The notes under the pieces are model-generated. The model was not told the origin of the DNA. It was given only the letters and a program-made list of their open reading frames with translations, and made no database searches. A stretch of 64,000 nt of DNA from Anas platyrhynchos (lineage: Eukaryota > Chordata > Aves > Anseriformes > Anatidae): positions 199,710,501-199,774,500 of the forward strand of contig NC_092587.1 of assembly GCF_047663525.1 (NCBI RefSeq), in the 5' to 3' direction. A program made the translations under genes and the position numbers. Within the stretch, counting starts at the first letter, position 1. Each line of letters starts with the position of its first letter. Shown in pieces: positions 55,765 to 64,000 of the stretch.

Positions 55765-58700
55765 GATGAGTCTTTAATATGAGCAATGTGGTAATTATTG
55801 AGCTTGTTAGTTTTCAATATCCAGCATAGAATAAAAGCTGGTTTTGTTCCTGTAGATTTTTTTTTTGAGAGTGTCTTGGCCATATGTATTCTGTGTATAA
55901 TTGGAATTAATAAAATGCAGTTGCAGCAGCTGTCGTTGTATGGCTGCTGTCCCAGCATGAAGCTTGTCTTTTTCTTTGCATTAAATAGGGATAGCCCTTT
56001 ATTGTTGATTTGTGATGAGAACTAGAGACTAATTATTTAGAGATGCATTTAGATAATCTGGTTTTATTTTGAATAATGTATTCTTTTACAAGCTGGGGGA
56101 ATATAAAGGGACAATGAGGTTATCATTATTGCTTTTCTTTGTGTATGTGTTAAATAAAGACTGGATTTATATCTTGCTATTGTAGTTTGTACATCTACTA
56201 ATAAAATGGAAGAAAATAATCTGGAGCAGACAGTTCCATCAGCAATCCTAATGTTTATTTTTGTCAGCAGAGCCGTTCTCCCTCTCTAATGTTTTGGTCT
56301 CTGAAGTCATTTTAGGTTAGTCTGTGATGTGATTCTTCTTTAGTGAATATAACTTCTTAAGAAGCTTCATGGTAATTTTAAAACCACAGAAGTATTTTTG
56401 CCTTTGAGAGTTGTACACCTCACGGCTTTCAAAGGTGTTGCAAATGAACCCAGTTTGTTGTTTGGTGCCACTCCTGTGACTTTTGGGAATTCCAAGGCTC
56501 TGCTTTTCTTACCCTTGTCAGTGAGGTTCTTCCCCTGTCACAGAAGTCAGTGAAAAACCCTGAGTTAGGTCATTCAAGTGCAGTTGGGATTGGGAACTAA
56601 ATCGTAAGATGCATGGAAGTAAACTAGGTCAGAATATATGTACATATAGGATTATGTATATATCTAGCTATTTATAACTTAAATAGAGATACATATACAC
56701 ACACCCACCACACACACACATATATAAGTACCTGTTTCATATTTATCTCAAACTTTTACTGTAGTTAGCTCAGGTATGATTCTGTACTTTGGAGATCTGG
56801 TGGGTTTTAAAACATGTCTTTATAAGAAATGCTTCAAAACGTGTTCTTTGTGTTTATTCTGTCATGGAGGGGTCCATTTTCTGTGGCTGCGTTTGGGCTG
56901 TCAGCCTGATCTGCCACCAAGATGACTCTGAGATCTGTTCAAAGAAGTCTGGATTGTTCTTTCCTGTCTCTGCTGTGTCATCATAGGTGTGTGGTTTTGA
57001 ATTTCTGCTGACGTAGTTGCTTAAAGCATATTTCATTGCATAAAATCTCAGGCATTAGAAATAAAATATAGTTGTTATAATACTAATTATGTTATGCTAC
57101 ACAGGAATGATATGGTATGTAAAAACAGTGTGAAAATAGCAGAATTAAGGCTGTGGTCAGAGGTTGGGCACTGCTGTAACTAAGGTAGTGTCTGTGAGTT
57201 TAGTTCAGTTCCTATGTATCTGACCCTAACTCCATCTGCAACAAGAAGTGTCATTATTCCAGCAAGACTGTCCCAGTGTCTCAGTTTGAGCAATTTAAAG
57301 GTGAGGATGATTTGATGGGTGATCATTATGGAAAAATACAGTGGATGTGACTTCCTGATCATCACAGAGACTCAAAAGAGTCAGATCTAATCAGTAGGAT
57401 CGAATTCCCCAGGGTGGCATTTGATGTTCTTAAGGAAAAGAACCTTCAAGAAATCTTCTTAACCTTCTCAGCCTTCCAGCCCCTGTGAAGAATGATGCTC
57501 AGAAAATATCCCCAGTGCAGGCCCATTCATATGCTGAATATATAGCCAAGTGTGAGAACAAAGAGAAAAACAGGATGTGATCATGTACTTACATTTAATC
57601 GTGACCCTTTCTTACCTTGGAGAGTTACCTTTACAACCTTTATCAGTGTTTTGAAGTTAACTTTCCATGGTGATTTCCTAGAATCTGAAAAAATTCCATC
57701 ATGTGTAGATATTGATGACACAGAATTGCTTTTTCCTGAATTACTTTTATTCTCCAATGTTGAAGTGATATATTGAACTGTAACTTCATTCTTTTTCCTC
57801 TTTAATCTCTGTCCAAACCCACAAGATTTATCTGTTTGTATTCCTTTCATCATTTCATACCTAACCTGCCTTCAGAGGATTTACTTAGCTATCAGTTTTG
57901 GCTTGGTAGACTGTATTTCTCATGCCTGTTTATTTATATATTTTTTTCTTATAAGCAATTAATTTGTGTTTTAAATCTTGTAAATACAATTTTAAGGAAA
58001 TAAATACACTCGGAAAAAAAGCAAATTTTCTCTTTAAAAAGTAGTCCAAACCTTTCTGTAAAGTTTAGAGTGACATCTTGTGGTAACACTGATTTCAAAT
58101 ATACATGTCCATTAGTATTTTTTTTTAATTTTGTCCACAGTAAGCATTGTTTTCTGCTTAAAATGTTACAGATTACTTAGGAGAAGGGCACAAAGACTTC
58201 CGAGTATCACCAGGGCTCTTGTGAGATCAGAGAAAACATTGCTGTCTGGTGTAAGGGGTCTTAGGGTTGTGCTTTTCTTTTACTTGCCAAAGTTTAACCC
58301 ATGAATACCTGTGAGCTCCCAGTGATTTGAACTTCAGTTCAAGATTTTTAATGCTCTTCCAGCCATTGGACACTATCTTTTGTAGGCTCTCAAAACAGTT
58401 TCAGATAGCCACAATGCCAAAGCAAGCAGGAGCACAGCATCTTTTAGCAACGTCTGTTTGGGCTATTCAGTAGCTATCCAGGGGCCAACACCCTCTCATT
58501 ACTGATCTCATTAATTCCAAGCCAATGGGAAATGTACAGAAGAACAAACACTGATAAAGGCAAGCAAACCTTTACTGCTGGATTAATAGACCTGCTTCCT
58601 TTTAGCTAAACATAAATATGTCCAGCAAGGAGGATTTGCTAACGGAGAAACAAGTAAGGCCATTCAAGATCCCTACTGCAGTTGCATGTATGATCCCTAA

Positions 58701-60373
58701 CTATGGATCAGATTTTGATGTACCAGGTGGTGTAAGTGCACCAAAACCAACTGCAGCCAAAGGACTAGCATGTGCCCAGACTACAGTGTTGTGCAGTATA
58801 TTTAAACAAAATACAAATATTTTCAATGCAAAGTGAGAATGTAGAATGGCTTTGTGCTCAGAGTTTTAACTCTATGAAATGATGACTTTACCATAGTGCT
58901 TCACCTAGCAGGTTGAATACCTGGATACAGAATTGTTTAGTAACAGACACATGTCCCTTCTAAGAAATAAATTATTTTGGGGGGAACTGATTCATTAATG
59001 CATGTCAAGTGAAACTTTGCATGGCTGCAAAGTGCATAGAAAGCCCCTCTACCATTTCTCCATAGCACATCTCTGATAATGTGCGGTCCCAATTCTGCTG
59101 TCATGGGCTGTGAATACGAGATACTTGATTCAGAAAAGGATTCTCTGTTTGTACAATTCATTTTTTTTTGGAGGTGTTCTGGTCATGTGAGAGTGCCAGT
59201 GCTGGGCAAAGGATTCATATGATGTGCTGGTGATGTTAAGGATTTTTAGCTTTGTGGTGAAGCATGCAAGGAACATTAGACCTAAGAAGCCCATCCCAGT
59301 GATCATCTGGTGACCTCATTTATTAATTTGATGGAAAAATAAAGACGTGGTGTTTTCAATTAAGATGAATGTTTGGCTTGTCTGACAGAATTATTTCTGA
59401 TTAATAACTAAGTACAAGTTAAGCTGTCAATATAATCCGGATACTACATTTGAAAGCTCTGATGTAAATTTGATGCAAAACCAAGCAAATAATTTGGATA
59501 GCCTGTTGGATTGGGTCAGCTGGTTAAAATCCTCAAATATAGCTTAGGAAAAGCATGTAGAACTTGTATGTGAAGTAGACAATGTGTGTTTAAAGGACAT
59601 ACTTACCGTGATTATTTTCTGGGCAAATGATTTTGATCTTGCACAATGATTTTGATCTTCAGCAAAATACATGTACCTATTACATTTCTTCACCCATTCC
59701 AACAGAGAGTTAAAAGAGTAAAGAAATATGTTGGTAAATCTAGGTACCAAATGATGCTTATCTTGTTTGAATGCCCTTTCCTCTTACCATGAATGATTGG
59801 TGATATTTCATGATAAAGGAAAGCTGACTGCTCTGTCTAATTGGTTTCTGTTGCACAGACAGCAACGTCCCTACCACAGTTTTTGAGTGGCTGCTCAGCA
59901 GATTTTGCCCTGTTACTAATCTGAATCTTCTGTAATAGTTTACATCTGTCAAAGCAAGAACTTGCTTCCGCTTCGCACTGAGACAGCTGGCTCTGAAGCA
60001 GATGATGCCCTGTCAGACTGGAAAGAGGTTTCCCTATAGCACAGGTCATGAGGCTGAGATGATGGTGTACAGAGCATGTTTTTCCCCAGAGCTGTGGTAG
60101 TGGTAGGAGAGGTCTGCCATTTACAGCCTGTCCACCTTTGATGTAGCCACCAAGAAAAATAGGGCAGAAAGTCGGAGCAAGACAGTGAGCATTGCTCCTG
60201 GGTACAGTGCCCCATCCTGGGTGGGATGTGTTGAAAACAAGGTCTCATCAGTTAGTGTTTGGGTGGGAGGAAGAAATCTGAAGGGCTTGATTAGTGAATC
60301 CTATGAATGCTAGCCAGACATTCGTATACACTTTCAGCAATATAAACCCAAAATCATATTTTGCTGTGATTAC

Positions 60374-61422
60374 TGTGGTGCTTTTACTCAGGTGGGCAGC
60401 TGAGCTCCACCACAACTGTTCTCTCACTCCCCCTCCTCAAAGGGAAAGGTGGAGAAAATATGATAAAAAAGGATCAAGGGTTGAGATAAGGACAGGGAAA
60501 TCACTCAACAATTAACGTGACGGGTAAAACAGGCTCAGCATAGGTAGACAGAGAAATTTATTGCCTATTACTAACAAGCTAGAGAAGTTAGAAACTAGGA
60601 AAACAAACTGAAAACACCTCACCCCCATCCACCCTCTTCTACCTTCTCCCAAGAAGTGCAGGGGAACAGGGAATGGGGGCTGCGGTCAGTCCCTGACACT
60701 TCGTCTCCTCAACTCTTTCACGGTTCCTCTCTGCCCCTGCTCCATGTGGGGTCCCTCCCACGGGATGCTGTCCTTCCCGAACTGAGCCTGCGGGGGCTGC
60801 CCATGGGCTGCAGCTCTACAGGAACTGCTCCCATACGGCTCCGTACCATGGGGTCCATCCCCCAGGAGCAAACTGCTCCAGCACGGGTCCCCCATGAGTG
60901 GCAGCTCCCCCTAGGCCTCCTGCTCCTGCGTGGGCTCCTCTCCAGGGGCTGCAGCTCCGGCCTGGGGCCTGCTCCTGCGGGGGCTCTCCATGGGCCACAG
61001 CCTCCTCCCGGCCACATCCACCTGCTCCACTGGGGCTCCTCCATGGGCTGCAGCGTGGAGATCTGCTCCATGTGGGACCCATGGGCTGCAGGGGGACAGC
61101 CTGCTCCACCAGGGGCCACAGGGGAACTTGTGCTGCGTGCCTGGAGCATATCCTGCCCTCCTGCTGCATGTGGTGGCTGCAAGGCTGTTTCTCACTCCAG
61201 CTGCTGTTATGCAGTATTTTTTTTCTCCCCTTCTTAAATCTGCTCTCACAGAGGTGCAAACAGCATTGTTTATTGGCTGAGTTCTGGCCAGCGGCGGATC
61301 CCTTTGGAGATGTCTGGAGCTTGCCCTTCCTTATCTGACACGGAGCAGCTGCTGGATTCTTCTCACAGAAGCCATCTCTGCAGCCTCCTGCTACCAAAAC
61401 TTTGCCACATAAACCCACTACA
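60374..61422 (-). mobile_element. Solo LTR of an endogenous retrovirus-like element
   Basis: About 1.05 kb block bounded by TG and CA. Read on the minus strand it begins TGTAGTGGGTTTATGTGGC at 61422 and ends AAAAGCACCACA at 60374. Flanks are 5-bp near-duplicates, ATTAC (60369-60373) and ATCAC (61423-61427), one mismatch apart. An AATAAA at 60557-60562 (minus) would be the LTR polyadenylation signal. No gag, pol or env sequence is adjacent, so it is a solo LTR. I recall this GC-rich repeat as common in bird genomes but cannot give its family name. It lies antisense to DLG2. Confidence 0.85.
60557..60562 (-). promoter_or_regulatory. LTR polyadenylation signal
   Basis: AATAAA on the minus strand, placed about 185 bp before the LTR 3' end, as expected near the R/U5 boundary. 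Confidence 0.6.
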
Positions 61423-64000
61423 ATCACTTAAGTCTCATTTTGTCAGAATAAAAACAGGATTCTACCAAGTTTGGCCTGGATTTTGTGGCAGTGTTCCTCT
61501 CTGCAGCTCAGAGGTGACAGGCTGCCTGCAAGATCCTCCTGTCTTAGTAACATCCACAGCAAATTTACATTTCAAATGGGGGTGGCTGAAGGAGAACAAA
61601 GTCACCCACAGATTTTTGGGGCCGACGCTTTAAGTATTTACTTTCTACCTATGCAAATCCCTCTGGGGTTTCTTTTGGATTAAGGATTCCTTACTTTGTC
61701 TCTAAACCTCTTGTTTAATATTCATGTGTGTTGTTAAACAGCTGCTGCATCCCACTCAAGAACAGAAAGCGGGAATGCATTTCAGTAGCAAATGAAGTGA
61801 TACTTAAATATATCCCTTGCCTACTTCAAAGCAGCAGTATAGGAGGTAATTAATATTTATCAAATGCACTGAAGTCCTTGGATAAGAGGCACTGTGGTTG
61901 TGCAAAGCATTGTTTGTTTAGAGCCTTTTTGCCTGGATATTTTGACCAGCTACTAAATGCACTTGAGAGTGATCACACAAAACTTGCTATAATGCTGCCT
62001 TGATTTCTCTTGTCATCTTTGAATAACCACGACAGACATTCCAAAAATATAAAACTGCAGAAATGTAGGTGCTGTGCTTAACCTGAAGAAAACACTCTTC
62101 CCTTCATTAGTTGCATGCATTGTATTTTGCAATAGATGGTAATAAAAAGGTGGGACTAACACAATGCAATACACAGAGACCTTGTTAGATTTTATTACAT
62201 TTTCAGCTTGGTAATTTATTACTATTAGAAAGCCTAATTCTTTGCTTATCATGTAATTATAGCAAGGTGTTTATGAACAGGAACTCCAGCTGCTTTTCTG
62301 GATAGAGGGTCACTAGATGAGGAATTGGAAAGCCTTCTTAGACTGTTAATTTTTCCCCATAACACAGGGAATATAAAGCGTTGTAAAATATATATGTTAT
62401 ATGAGGTCAATGTTATCTTTCATGAGTCGTTGCCTGTTTGCAACAAGGACAACTAATCTTACAGATGTAGATGATCTTCAGAGGACTACCTCTTTATCTT
62501 GAAAACTACAACTTCACAGCTCTCCTCTGGAATAGGGAGCTACCGATGTCCCCATTTCACCCAAAAGAAGCTTTAGGTGTCTTTGTGTACAGTGCTCCCT
62601 AACCCAGCATCTGGCTGAGCTTCACCATCTCCATTTGACACCTGAGCAACATCCCAATACGTGTGTTTGGTGAGAGTGAGACACATAACATCCATGTATA
62701 GGTACCACAGAAGCCCCCAAGGAGTCCCATCCTTTTGTTATGCCCAGCTCTCCTTGTTTCTGCTGGGGCTTTCTGTTAGCAGATTGCTAACAAGGAATAA
62801 AGGCTTTTGTGACTGACCCAAGACCTCATAGGCACTTGTGACTGAAGAGAGAGCTCAGCTGAGGGATCCAAAGCTTACATCATACCACGAGATCATCCAG
62901 TTTTAGGCTGTCAGGCTCAAGTTATAATGGAAAGCGTTGTCTGAAATCATTCGCTTGCAGAGAATTTAGAGGCAGTCAAGGTTCTTGTGGAGTTTTGTTA
63001 TCCTGTTATTGTGGCAGATGGGGTAGGATATCCATCTAGAACAAGGCTAGGGCAGAAAATGGAGGAAACAATTAGAAATCGGAAGATGTGAAAGTAGAAG
63101 GGGAGGATGAGCTCTTATCAGTGTATAAATCAATAAATATGTAGCTCTGTGCTTTTATATTGTTCATGATGAGTTGTTATTTTTACAAATTTGTGGTTTA
63201 CTGGCAATTATTTTCTTACAGTCTAGATAAATGTACATCCGCCTATGAGTAGAGCTGCCATCTTGGAGACTTCTTAATGCCAGTCTTGCTTGGGTGGCAC
63301 TTGCCCATAATATGAAATCTGAGTGATTATGATTGAATAAAATAGCTTTGTGGGGTCTGATGCAATGAGTATCAATATTTTAATAGGAATGCAAAATTCA
63401 AAACTGATATACTATTAGAAGTCTACAACACCTGCTATTATCCTGACCACCAGTGAGGGCCCACTGATTTTTATTCGGTTCAGTGTTTTGCATCTGTGCA
63501 TGTTTTTACACAAATTTCAATATTCTTTGCTTGAAGAGTCTGAGCCAAAGACATACCAAGCACCAAGCTGAGAAAACCTACCCTGTGTGTGTTGCAAAGT
63601 TTGTGTATCAGTAAAAAGGACAAGTTCTTCGAAAAGCTTTGTCAGTGATCCTGAGGATTAAGTGAGGTATCTTGATAATAACATAAGAATTCCAACTGAT
63701 ACTCCAGCCAAATTAAAATATATGCATCTTTTCATTGACTACATGTCTGGCACTATAACAATTGCTAGATTAACCTAAAAACAGGACTGTAAATATTGGA
63801 CAAGAACAGACAGTACTTTAATTAGATAAAGTCACTGGCAGGGCTCTGAGGAAGGTAAGGGACAGGTGCTGTCTGTTTAGCTTTGCTACGTGTTTTGTTT
63901 ACTCTGTAAGTCTTTTTGGCTTGGGACTTACTGTCAAGCACCAATTTCCTGTTGGAGTGCATTTCTGTTTTATCACTCATGACCTTTTATTTCAAGATTG

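Larger units (their letters stand above)
47735..64000. other. DLG2 intron 2 (continues past window)
   Basis: More than 16 kb of AT-rich intron. Recognised content: TTTA microsatellite (51213-51243), CR1 tails (54935-55078), CA/TA-rich microsatellite (about 56697-56726) and a solo LTR (60374-61422). No further DLG2 exon is recognised. Confidence 0.7.

Noticed and set aside
60656..61427. 193- and 203-codon open frames on opposite strands
   Set aside because: They fall inside the solo LTR and reflect its base composition, not a retroviral gene.

Overview
This is vertebrate nuclear DNA, almost certainly from a bird. It has intron-rich genes with GT-AG splice sites, several CR1 retroposon tails ending in ATTCTRTG repeats, an avian-type solo LTR, and orthologues of a known gene neighbourhood (human 11q14.1: PCF11, ANKRD42, CCDC90B, DLG2, TMEM126B/A). 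The species cannot be told from the sequence. Gene names rest on my recall of the orthologous proteins, not on a search.

Layout. 0.2-9.4 kb, minus: seven consecutive, fully open exons of ANKRD42 (start codon through the ankyrin repeats; 3' part off the left edge), with a CpG-rich promoter and a 42-unit GGGAA array in intron 1. 10.5-11.6 kb, minus: the last coding exon and 3' UTR of PCF11, with no other PCF11 exon in the window. 12.07-16.6 kb, plus: the 3' half of CCDC90B, starting abruptly inside an exon. 20.33-20.47 kb, minus: an exon encoding the C-terminal coiled coil of ANKRD42, lying on the wrong side of ANKRD42's own first exon. 20.7-23.4 kb, minus: an internally deleted CR1 LINE. 25.6-30.9 kb, minus: a complete four-coding-exon TMEM126 gene (209 aa). 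30.6-31.5 kb: a CpG island acting as head-to-head promoter for TMEM126 and DLG2. 31-64 kb, plus: the 5' end of DLG2, with the initiator exon, the L27 exon and two long introns holding CR1 tails and one solo LTR.

The notable result is structural. DLG2 and TMEM126 sit as expected. To their left, CCDC90B, ANKRD42 and PCF11 appear in a circularly permuted order: PCF11 last exon is joined to the middle of CCDC90B at about 12,070, and ANKRD42 is split between 0.2-9.4 kb and 20.3 kb. The usual order is CCDC90B 3' end - ANKRD42 - PCF11 3' end. This is the pattern left by a tandem duplication, by insertion of a circular DNA intermediate, or by an assembly error. The sequence alone cannot choose among them. 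The coding exons are undamaged, so any real event is recent or the copies are still under constraint.

Functionally, CCDC90B and TMEM126 are mitochondrial membrane proteins, PCF11 is an mRNA 3'-end processing factor, DLG2 is a synaptic scaffold, and ANKRD42 is an ankyrin-repeat protein. They are neighbours, not a pathway. I found no CRISPR array, tRNA, rRNA or prokaryote-style operon.
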